A stretch of 64,000 bases of DNA from Nitrospira sp. Its GTDB lineage: Bacteria; Nitrospirota; Nitrospiria; Nitrospirales; Nitrospiraceae. This document shows positions 8,275-17,400 of this stretch, in pieces. The translations under genes and the position numbers were made by a program. Position 1 is the first letter of the stretch; every line of letters begins with the position of its first letter. The notes below the pieces were generated by a model. That model searched no databases and had not been told where the DNA came from. It worked only from the letters and a program-made list of their open reading frames with translations. The stretch is from assembly GCA_022226935.1 (NCBI GenBank), contig CP092081.1:3844770-3908769 (forward strand), given 5' to 3'.

Positions 8275-8691
8275 CTATTGCTTAGATTTCCGCCCTCGCT
8301 TTTGCTTCACGGCGGCATTGCGGGGTGCCCTTACGAGCTTTTCCCCCTTACCACTTGCTGGCTCCTCGGCCTCAAATTGTTTCAGATACTTTTGTGAGAG
8401 CTGAGCGAAGGTCACGCCTGGTCCGATTTGTTCCCACTCTGCTTCGCCATCCTCACGGAAGCCGAGCGGTTTTTCTCCGATATTCTTTGTCGGAAGATCC
8501 TGAGCCAGTTGATCAAGTCCAGCTGCGAGAATATCGCCAATCAGATCGGTCATCGTTTTTCGTGGGTAGAGTTCGCTTAACGCGGCAAGTTGCGCGGCAA
8601 CGCGAACCGGCAAACGGACCGTGTATTGCTTTGCGGTGAGTCGTGAATGGTCCGGTGCATTCCAGATTGCGTGCAGATCTTTTGTATTCAT
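8275..8691 (-). CDS. Ribbon-helix-helix (CopG/Arc-like) regulator
   Basis: 138 residues. The section 'KQYTVRLPVRVAAQLAALSE' followed by 'YPRKTMTDLIGDILAAGLDQL' has the strand-helix-helix layout of a ribbon-helix-helix DNA-binding domain at about residues 22-65. A Lys/Arg-rich tail (KQKRGRKSKQ) ends the protein. GGAGG precedes the ATG at 8691. A good promoter with two tandem palindrome-like sites lies directly upstream (8711-8752), suggesting autoregulation. In small replicons such proteins control copy number or rep expression. It is the first gene of the minus-strand group and is divergent from the cargo operon. Confidence 0.75.
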   Translation of the reverse strand: MNTKDLHAIWNAPDHSRLTAKQYTVRLPVRVAAQLAALSELYPRKTMTDLIGDILAAGLDQLAQDLPTKNIGEKPLGFREDGEAEWEQIGPGVTFAQLSQKYLKQFEAEEPASGKGEKLVRAPRNAAVKQKRGRKSKQ

Positions 8692-8710
8692 ACAGCCTCC
8701 ACCAAGTTAA

Positions 8711-8752
8711 AGACGTTATTGAAAGTCTATGCAAGACGTTGAGTAAAGTCAA
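8711..8752 (-). promoter_or_regulatory. Promoter of the RHH gene with two tandem operator-like sites
   Basis: On the minus strand TTGACT (8747-8752) and TAGACT (8724-8729) are separated by 17 bases, a good vegetative sigma-factor promoter for the gene starting at 8691. Two 16- to 17-base sites of the form GACGTT-N4-AAAGTC, imperfect palindromes, lie at 8711-8727 and 8734-8750, offset by 23 bases (about two helical turns). They cover the -10 and -35 elements respectively. This is the arrangement expected for cooperative repression by an RHH dimer pair. Confidence 0.6.
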
Positions 8753-8957
8753 TAGGGATATTTGGGGCTCTTTCCTATGCGTAGGATTACGAGAACAGTT
8801 CCCAAGCATTGATGTATGTACCTAGTGAGGTTTGACGTGGTTCTTCACAGGGGGTAGTCTGCGCCAGCAAGGAGGCCGAATAGAAAAAGAAGGAAGACGA
8901 GCGTAGCTGCGCGAAAGGCTTCAACGGCCTACGAAGCAAACCCTATGGAGGTCAATC

Positions 8958-10247
8958 GTGGGAGTAAGAACACTAAATATTGTTAGGCTTAACGATTCTC
9001 AACTTCTCAAGGGGCTTGAGGCTGTAGCTCGAGATGTTGGGTCCCACCCAGGAGCGACACTAACTATAACGATGGGTGATCGCCAGAACTCACCTCTGCA
9101 ACTTTCCATAGAAACTATGTATGAAAATGAGCTTATACAGGAGATCCAGAAGGCAGAATCTAGGATCTTCTGGAACGTTGTAGTTCATTTCCCGAAAATA
9201 AATGCTCACTGCACGGTTAAAAGGAATGATGCGTTTGACCAGGTGGAAATCAATTATCAGGATGACAAGCCTGCCAAGTACATTTCTTTAATCTCCTCAG
9301 TCCAAAAATCACTTAAGGCAATCGATAAGATCGAAAGTATCGAAAGAGTATTAGGAGGCGAGGTCGCAGAGTTTTATCGGAAACGAGAGGAAAGTTTATT
9401 TCGGTTAGAGGAATTGAGTCAAAAACTGATTGAGCAGAATGAGCAGTATAGGCGCCACTTGGACCAGCAGAATGCAGATCGTAGCCAGAAGCTGGAAGCT
9501 GACACGGAGATGCAACGTAAGAGCCTCGAGGAGATCTTTTTAACAAAAAGAAATGAGCTTACTGACCGTGAGCAGAAATTGGAAGAACGGACAAAACAAT
9601 TGGATGATAGAAGTAGCAGGCATGCTCGCCGTCAGTTACGGCAGGATCTAAAGAGCGAGCTAGCAAAGAGGAGCCAGATGTTTTCGTTAACGCAAGGTAC
9701 AACTTCCAAGCGGGTGCCGATTCATCTTTTATTCGGGGTTTTAATAGCCATCCCGATGTTTGTTTTTGCTCAATCCTTCTACTATGGTCTTACTCATACG
9801 GATGGCTCCATTTCATGGGTTCTAGTAACCAAATCTCTGATGTCGGCCTCTGCCACTGCTGCAGCTATTATCTATTACATTAAATGGACAAACGATTGGT
9901 TCGACCAGCATGCCGAGGAAGAATTTCACTTGAAACGACTCGAACTGGATATCGACAGGGCAAGTTGGGTAGTTGAAATGGCTCTTGAATGGAGGGATGA
10001 GAAGGGGGCAGAAATTCCAACGGAGCTCATTGATCGATTGTCTCGAAATCTCTTCGTTTCGGAATCCATCGACAGAAAGGGATTAAGTCATCCTACCCAA
10101 GATTTGGCCTCTGCACTTTTGGATGCGTCTACCAACTTGTCCCTTCGTTTTCCTGGCTTTGCCGAGGCTCGTTTTGACCGCAAAGGCCTTAAGAATTTCA
10201 AGCGAGAAACTATTAATAAGCCCCCAATAGAATCTATGACAGTCTAA
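8958..10247 (+). CDS. Coiled-coil membrane protein of unknown function (element cargo 1)
   Basis: GTG start with GGAGG six bases upstream; 429 residues. Layout: a mixed alpha/beta N-terminal domain (1-115), a long charged coiled coil (about 118-245, many Glu/Lys/Arg/Gln heptads such as 'EEIFLTKRNELTDREQKLEE'), two membrane segments (about 253-275 and 287-306) and a soluble C-terminal region of some 120 residues. The coding GC is far below that of the flanking genes. I recognise no family. The architecture (cytoplasmic sensor-like head, coiled coil, membrane anchor) is compatible with a membrane-associated defence or envelope protein, but that is speculation. It is followed 112 bases later by a second cargo gene on the same strand. 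Confidence 0.65.
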   Translation: MGVRTLNIVRLNDSQLLKGLEAVARDVGSHPGATLTITMGDRQNSPLQLSIETMYENELIQEIQKAESRIFWNVVVHFPKINAHCTVKRNDAFDQVEINYQDDKPAKYISLISSVQKSLKAIDKIESIERVLGGEVAEFYRKREESLFRLEELSQKLIEQNEQYRRHLDQQNADRSQKLEADTEMQRKSLEEIFLTKRNELTDREQKLEERTKQLDDRSSRHARRQLRQDLKSELAKRSQMFSLTQGTTSKRVPIHLLFGVLIAIPMFVFAQSFYYGLTHTDGSISWVLVTKSLMSASATAAAIIYYIKWTNDWFDQHAEEEFHLKRLELDIDRASWVVEMALEWRDEKGAEIPTELIDRLSRNLFVSESIDRKGLSHPTQDLASALLDASTNLSLRFPGFAEARFDRKGLKNFKRETINKPPIESMTV

Positions 10248-10359
10248 TTAAGGAAAAGAATAAGGTGAGCGTAACCGCACGGGCCGAAATGCTTTCTCAC
10301 GATGATATGGAAAGTTGAACTTTCAACTAGACAATGTCGTTTGATGGGAGGAGCCGCCT

Positions 10360-11334
10360 ATGATTGGATTGATAGTAGCCTGCTCGCTAATTGTTAGTTT
10401 GTTCTTGGGTAGCGTCGAAGATGTTCTTGGGCTTGAATGTCCAAAAGCCCCGGAGCAGATGAACAAAGAATTAGTATTTGAAGGAAGCGGAAAGGTAAAC
10501 CTTGAATGGAATGCGCTGATAAAGAAGGCGGTGAATCTGTCAGGGGTAGAATTAGCTGCGAAAGCAAAGCAGATTACCACGGACATACTTACTCGGTTAC
10601 CAAGGGCCGATCACTTATATGTAGAGCAGATGACGTTTTCCGCCTATTGTTCTTCACTGAGAGATGATCACGCCATCACTGAGAGCGAGAAGTCAAAACG
10701 TCTGCAAAATTATATAGAAGCTGTTAGAAAGACAATTCAAACACACACTCCGAGAAACAAAAAGCCTGCAAAGCAAATGAGCGGATCAGCCAAGGAGCTA
10801 ATTCAATTATACCGCGCGCGAGCTGCGGAGACTGTGAAAAGAATAGAAGGTGCGATTAAGAACATTCGGTTGGAAACTTCCAAAAAAACAGCAGGCATGA
10901 TGTGTGTTGATATTGGAGGTTCCAATGGTGACTCTTCAGCCAGCTCAAAGAGTAAATCCACTCGCACTCTCAAAAATCGCAATGAAATGATCGTAGCGGA
11001 GCCTGAAGAGAGTGAGTCGGAAATTTGTCAGCGTGTTAAGCGGGAAGCGGTAGATATTACCGACCATCTAGAATACCTCAAGCAGAGGTTCGAGGACCTG
11101 CATAAGTCGCACATTGAATCTATACAGGAGGACAATCGGAATTTAGAGAGAGTGCTCTTAGACCAAATCTTAAACCTGTTGTATCAATACAACGTAATCG
11201 TGGCTGGAAATATTGGTATTGGGCCAGGCACTTATGCAACAGGTTTTAGAGAGGTCATCGTTAACATTCGTGAAGCTGCAGGTTTTTATGAAGCAGATCT
11301 TGACGATATTTATGAGGGTATTGAGCCAAGCTAA
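10360..11334 (+). CDS. Exported or membrane-anchored protein of unknown function (element cargo 2)
   Basis: 324 residues with an N-terminal hydrophobic segment (MIGLIVACSLIVSLFLGSV) that is either a signal peptide or an anchor. The rest is mostly helical. It contains 'FSAYCSSLRDDHAITESEK', a motif style I associate with uncharacterised bacterial proteins having helical effector-like domains; a Ser-rich linker (about 185-215); and a conserved-looking end 'GNIGIGPGTYATGFREVI'. A ribosome-site-like GGGAGGAG lies upstream of the ATG. GC is low, as in the preceding gene, and both lie inside the 21-bp repeats. The two probably work together. No function can be assigned from sequence alone. Confidence 0.6.
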   Translation: MIGLIVACSLIVSLFLGSVEDVLGLECPKAPEQMNKELVFEGSGKVNLEWNALIKKAVNLSGVELAAKAKQITTDILTRLPRADHLYVEQMTFSAYCSSLRDDHAITESEKSKRLQNYIEAVRKTIQTHTPRNKKPAKQMSGSAKELIQLYRARAAETVKRIEGAIKNIRLETSKKTAGMMCVDIGGSNGDSSASSKSKSTRTLKNRNEMIVAEPEESESEICQRVKREAVDITDHLEYLKQRFEDLHKSHIESIQEDNRNLERVLLDQILNLLYQYNVIVAGNIGIGPGTYATGFREVIVNIREAAGFYEADLDDIYEGIEPS

Positions 11335-11371
11335 TGCCAAATTGTCTCTTTGAAGTGGTTCACCCCAAAAT

Positions 11372-11392
11372 CGTGTGCTAAATTTGTGCTAA
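11372..11392. repeat. 21-bp direct repeat, right copy
   Basis: Perfect copy of 5716-5736. Immediately to the right, the truncated Ig-like/RHS reading frame opens at 11403, after an in-frame TAA at 11400-11402. The sharp change of GC and gene content here makes it the best candidate for the right end of the small element. Confidence 0.75.
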
Positions 11393-11402
11393 AACTTTTT
11401 AA

Positions 11403-14400
11403 AATGGACTCCCTAATCCCAAGACGATTCGTGCGGGATCGACCAGTCCGGTACTGGCTGTCCTGTTCCCGGTCCCGCTCCAAGCGACGACCCTGTCGGT
11501 GGTGAGTACCGCGGCGAGCATCGCCAGCGTGCCCAGCAATGTTCCCGTCGGTATCGGCCAGGCCTTCGTGTCGATTCCAGTCACCGGGGTGAGTGCCGGC
11601 ACTACTCAGATCAACGTGACGCTCAACGAGAAGACCATCACCAGCACCGTTCGCGTGGTGGGCGGGGCGGCGACCGTCAGTAGTCTCTCGCCCGCTGCGC
11701 TGAGCATCACCCAAGGAGGGAGCGGGCAACTGACGGTCTCCCTCAACGCCGCCCAGGCGACGAATACGGCCGTGACCTTGAGCAGTTCCGCCGGCAGTAT
11801 CGCGGCCGTCCCGGCGACCGTGATGGTGCCGGCCGGGCAGGTGAGTGCGTCGTTCAACGTGGCGGCCAACACTGCCGGGCAAGCGGATATCACCGCCACT
11901 CTCAACGGCACCAGTGCAACCAGCCATGTCACGGTGACGCCGACGTTGCCCACCGTGGTCTCCCTCACCCCACCGGTGAGCCAGCTCACCCTCGGCGCGA
12001 CGAGTTCGTTAACCGTCACTCTTTCCGCAGCCCAAGTTGGTCCGACCACCGTCGCGCTCACGACCACGCCCAGTGGGGTCGTGACGGTGCCAGCTTCCGT
12101 GATCGTCCCGGCCGGGCAGACGCAGGCATCGTTCACCGTGACGTCGGTGGCCTTGGGCACGGCCATGGTCCGGGCCACGCTCGGTAGTTCATTGGCCGAA
12201 GCCGCTTTGGATGTGGTGCCTCCGATCGTCGCCTTGGTAGATGTCCAACCAGCCAGCCAGTCCCTCGTGGTCGGCGCGATCGGGACTCTCACCGTCACCC
12301 TGAATGCCGCCCAAAGCAGCCCCACGGATATTGCCCTGTCTGTGGATCAACCGACGGTCCTGCAGATCCCTGCCACGCAGAGCGTGACGGTGCCGCCGAA
12401 CCAGACGCAGGCCGCCTTCACGGTCACGGCTCTCGCCACCGGCGCGGCACAGGTGACGGCGACCCTCGGTGGCGCCAGTAAGCAGGCTACGGTGACTGTG
12501 ACGCCGCAACCGCCGCAGGTGCTTGCACTCACGCCGAGTCCCTTGAATGTGGTGCAGGGGGCGACGGGGACACTTACGCTGACGATCAATGCCGCGCAAC
12601 CGACGGATACGATTGTCCCGCTCACGACCACCAACGCCACGATGGTGGGAGTCCCTGTCAGTGTCACCGTGCCGGCCGGGTCCACGACAGCGCCGGTCTC
12701 AGTGAGTGCCCTCACGGTTGGGACGGCGACCGTCACCGCGACGTTGAACGGCACGGCGACGGCCACGGTGAATACCGTTCCGCCTCCGCCGGTCGTCACG
12801 ATCCTCGAGCCGCTCTCGCCGGTGACGGCTCCCTTGACCCTGCCCAAGGGCCGGACGGGTGTGTTGCAGGTCACGATCAATCGAGCCCCGACGGATCCGA
12901 CGGTGATCACGCTGCAGAACAGTGCCACCTCGGTGGTCACCGTGCCACCCAGCGTGACCGTCGCCGCCGGGCAATTGACCGCATCGTTCCCGGTGACCAC
13001 CCAGACCCAAGGCCAGGCGACCATCACGGCCTCGTTCAACAGCACGAGCGCCACCGCGCAGGTGGTCGTCACCGCGCCGGAAGTGGAGTCACTCACGGTC
13101 GACCCAGCTGGACCCACGGCGTTGGTCGGCGAATCCATCGCTTTCACGGCCACCGGCCTGTTCACCGACGGCAGCAGCCAGCTGCTCGCGAATGATGTGA
13201 CGTGGACCTCAACCAATCAGTCTGTCGCGGCAATCGGCAGTACGGGGCTTGCCACCGCGCTCGCCGTGGGCCCCACCACCATTCGCGCCACCCTCACCAC
13301 GTCTGTCGGACCGGTGACTGGCGCGACCACCCTCACGGTGCAGCCGGCGCCGGCCCTAGTGGTCACGCCGCTGACCACCTCTCTGACGGTCGGGCAGAAC
13401 GCGCTCTTCACGGTCGGGACTGCCGTGGCTCCCACGTCGGCGCTTACCGTGACGCTGGCCCTTTCAGGGAGCGGGACGGCGCTGCTCAGTCCCACGTCGG
13501 TCGTGATTTCCGCCGGGCAAACCACCTCGCCGACGCCCGTGCAGGTCACCGCCACCGGCATCGGCTCGGTGTTGCTCACCGCCACGGCCCCGGTGCGCCA
13601 GTCAGCCAGCAGTACCCTCACCATCACCGCCGGGCTTCCCGCGATCACCAGTGTGAGCCCCGCCACAGGGATGGTGGGGACGGTCGTGACGCTGACGGGA
13701 TCGAGCTTCAACACAGTGGCGTCGAATAATCAGGTGCGCTTCGGGGGCGTGCTCGCGACGGTTCTCTCGGTGAGTACGACCGGCGCCTCCTTGACGACGG
13801 CCGTCCCGTCCGGCGCGCTCACCGGGCCGGTCACGGTCACGACCCCTCTCGGAACAGCCACCAGTCCGCTCCCATTCACCTTATTGAATAGTCCGCCTGT
13901 CATCACGCCGATCGGCAACCGGACTCTTTCCTTAGGCAGCACCCTGGCCTTCACCGTCTCCGGCGTGGATCCCAATGGACAGACGGTGACGTACGGGGCC
14001 CAGCAAGCCGCGCCCGCGTCGGCGACCTTGCCGGCGCATATGGCCTTCAACGCGCAGACCGGTGTCTTTAGTTTCACGCCTGATGCGACGCAGGTCGGGA
14101 CGTTCAATATGGTGTTCTCGGCGTCCGATGGATCGGTGTTCTCCTCAGAAACCGTCGCGATCACGGTGACGGGAGCAATCCCGGGCGCACCGACCAGCCT
14201 GTCTGGCCGTGTTGACGATAGTTCCGGCAACCCCGTGGCGGGCGTCGCCGTCTCCTTGCGCGATGTGCCCACGACCACCACCACCAATGCCGCCGGCGAG
14301 TTCACCCTGGCGTTTGCCGGCCATCCGGCGGGCCGCCAGCTCTTGGTGGTCACGGGCGTCTCGGCAGGCTATGCGAATTTGGTCGCCCCCGTGGACCTCA

Positions 14401-17400
14401 TCGGCAACACGGCCAACGTGTTGCCGAGCCCCGTCACTACGCCACCGTTGGATCTTGCCACCGCGGTTACCGTGAACCCGGCGGCCACCACGACTCTGAC
14501 CAGCCCGACGGCCCACGTGACGGTGATCATTCCGCCGGGTCGCGCGAAGAATGCCGATGGGACGCCCTATACCGGCCAGCTGACCATCAGTCCCGTGCCA
14601 GAATACGGCCGTCCGGAATCGCGCCCCGTGGAATTACGCCCGGGTCTCTCCGTCACCATTCAACCGGCTGGGGTGGTACTGGATCCTCCGGTCGCGATTA
14701 CGTTCCCAAATGTCGACAATATGCCGCCGGGCAACGAGTTTGATCTCTGGTCCTTGTATCCGGACACCGGCACGTTCTTGGTGGTCGGGCGCATGCGCGT
14801 CAGTGCCGATGGGGCGACTGTGGAGATGGTTCCGGGAACGGGCGGCGTGCGCAAGACCGCCTGGCATTTTGCCATGCCTCCGGAATCCCGGGCCGAGGTC
14901 CAGGACGTGCCGAGCAAGGATGGCGACTGCGTGGCCTGTCGGACCGCCTCGGAAGTCGATCTCACGGCCGGCGCCCTCTCGCACGATGAAGTGATTCCGG
15001 GCATCCGCACACTGGGCGTCAGTCGCGATCTGACGCTGCACTACCGGTCGACGAATGCCGATGTGCAACGCATTCTCCCGGTCAATGCGACCCTGCGGGT
15101 CCAGGCCGCCGTGCCCGCGACCTTCTCGGCACGACTCTCGATCGGGGGCGTGCAGCTGGGACAGGACCGCTATTGGGATAGCCATACGCTGCCGGAGAAC
15201 GCGGATTCGGTCTCCCGGTTGGGCGTGCAATTTGATGGCAGCACCTTGCCGACCGGCGTCTACCCCTATGAACTGCTCCTGTTCTCCAACTATCCGCAAT
15301 CCAGCATCGGCGGGATCACGCGCAATCAGGTGCTGCTCCGGAACGAACAGGCCAGTCCCTTCGGTGCCGGGTGGACCCTCACGGCGCTCGATCGCCTGTC
15401 TCCGCAAGCAGACGGGTCGGTGGTGTTGGCCAAGGGAAGCGGCAGCACCTTCTTGTATGGCGCGGCCGGCCGGCCGCTCATCGTGGAAAGCTTTGATCAG
15501 GCCCGCAGCCTCACGGTCGGCGGCGTCAACGCCAGCTTTGTCTCCGGCGCGATGCATGCCGCGGCGCGGAACGACCTGCTCAATCCCGTCAACTTCGGCG
15601 CGCTCGGAACCGTTCGCCGTCCCGTCACGATGCGCAGCGGCCTCAACATCGTCACCTTGCCCGCCCTCGCCGGCGTGGATGTGTTCGTGTTGAATCTGCT
15701 GACAACCGACCTGACCCCGACGGAGGTCCAAGTCCTTGAGCAGTTTGTGCGTGGGGGCGGCACCATCCTGGAGATTCGCAATGCCGGCCAGACCAGGCCG
15801 TTGCTGCTGGGCACCTTGCCGGGTCCCTTTATCGGCGACCTCACGGCCGATGTCACCGCTGACGGGCTCACGTCGCCGCTGGGCAACGGCCCGTTCGGCA
15901 CGATCCTCAGTCCGCTCTTGACGGGCGGCACCGACGGCTATGCCACCACGGGGCCGGCCACGGTGCTGGCGCGGAACGACCTGTGGCCCAATGCGCTGTT
16001 GCTGCCACCCGGTACGGTCTTCTCCGGAGCGGGACGGGCGGTGTTGATCGGTGATGAAGAGATCGTGGCCTCGGGTTACACGGGCGGCGCGGGGGCCAAC
16101 CGCTATGCCGAAGGCTCGAATCGCACCTTCTTTCTGAACGCCATGGCCTACCTGGCGAATGCGCCGGGGTACCAACCGGTGCTGCCCAGTGGCCCGACCC
16201 CGGTGACCCTACAAGGGCCACCCGATGAGACGGCGGTTCTGGTGCGTCAGGTGGATGGGACCTACACCCGTACCACCAAGGACGGGGCGGTCTCTCAGTT
16301 CAACGCGCAGGGATGGCTGACGGCCCAGCGGGATCGCAACGGGAATCAGACCGGGTATGCCTATGACGGCAGCGGACGGCTCCTGACGATCACCGATCCG
16401 ACCGGGCAGGTTACCACGCTGGCCTATAGCGGGGGCAAGGTGAGCAGCGTCACCGACCCGGCGGGGCGTGTGACGCAGTTGGAGTATGACGCCAGTGGGA
16501 ACTTGCAGCGGGTGCGCGGCGCGGATGCCACGGCGGTGACCTTCGCCTACGACGCCCAGCACCGGCTGATTCGCCGCACCGATGCGCGCAATCAGGTTTT
16601 CCAGTACCGCTACGATGCCGCTGGCCGGTTTGCCGAGGCCACGCTGCCGGACGGGGCCACCCGAGCCCTAGCGTCGAGCCAGACCGTGGCCGTCCCCAAT
16701 TTCACCACTGGCCAGGGCACGGCCGGCAATCCGGCGCCGTTGAGCGCGACCAGTCTGAATCGGGCGACGTTTACCGATGCCAAGGCGCAGGCGACGACGT
16801 TTGAATTGGATGCGTTGAGCCGGGTCACCAAGCAGACCGATGCGCTGAACCGGGTCACGACCATTCAGCGCAATGCCCAGGGGAATCCCACGCAGATCAC
16901 GCGGCCCAACGGCGCCGTGACCGTGATGACCTATGATGCCAAGGGCAACCTGCTCACGAGCACGGAGCAGGCCATCAACGCGACGACGACGTTCACCTAT
17001 GAGCCGACCTTCAATCAGGTGACCAGCATCCGCGATCCCAAGGGGAATCTCACGCAGATCGCCTATGATGCGAACGGTAACCCGCTCACCATCACCGACG
17101 CGCTCAACCAGGTGACGACCTTTACCTACAACCCGCAGGGCCTCCTCCTCACGACGAAGGACGCGCTGAATCAGGCCACCAGCTTGACCTATGATGCCCT
17201 CGGGCGATTGCTCACCACGACTGATCCGCTAGCCCGTACGACGACGCTGACCTATGACGCGGCGGGCAACGTGGCCACCAGCACCGATGCGCTGAACCGG
17301 GTCACGACATTCACCTATGATGTCAGGAACCGCCTCACCCAGGTGACCGACCCGAATGCGGGCATCACCCGCTACGCCTATGACGGCAACGGGAATCTCC

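Larger units (their letters stand above)
5675..11392. mobile_element. Small integrative element with rolling-circle Rep and unknown cargo
   Basis: This segment groups integrase, AlpA-type HTH, Rep_trans initiator and ribbon-helix-helix regulator on the minus strand with a two-gene cargo on the plus strand. A perfect 21-bp direct repeat occurs inside the integrase 3' end (5716-5736) and at the right edge (11372-11392). Beyond the right copy the sequence jumps to a truncated RHS gene of much higher GC. No conjugation ATPase, pilus gene or phage structural gene is present. It therefore looks like an integrative mobilisable or integrative plasmid-type element. The true left end could be the tRNA remnant at 5612-5659 instead of the 21-bp repeat. 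Confidence 0.6.

Noticed and set aside
12000-13600. Possible CRISPR-like or tandem DNA repeat in the RHS 5' region
   Set aside because: The periodicity comes from repeated Ig-like protein units of about 80 residues with diverged DNA, not from direct repeats with spacers.
14634-16175. Long minus-strand reading frame opposite the RHS gene
   Set aside because: It is a GC-rich shadow of the strongly domain-supported plus-strand RHS protein; it has no ribosome site and its sequence is Arg/Gly/His-rich without motifs. The same applies to 17229-18068 and 20300-21460.
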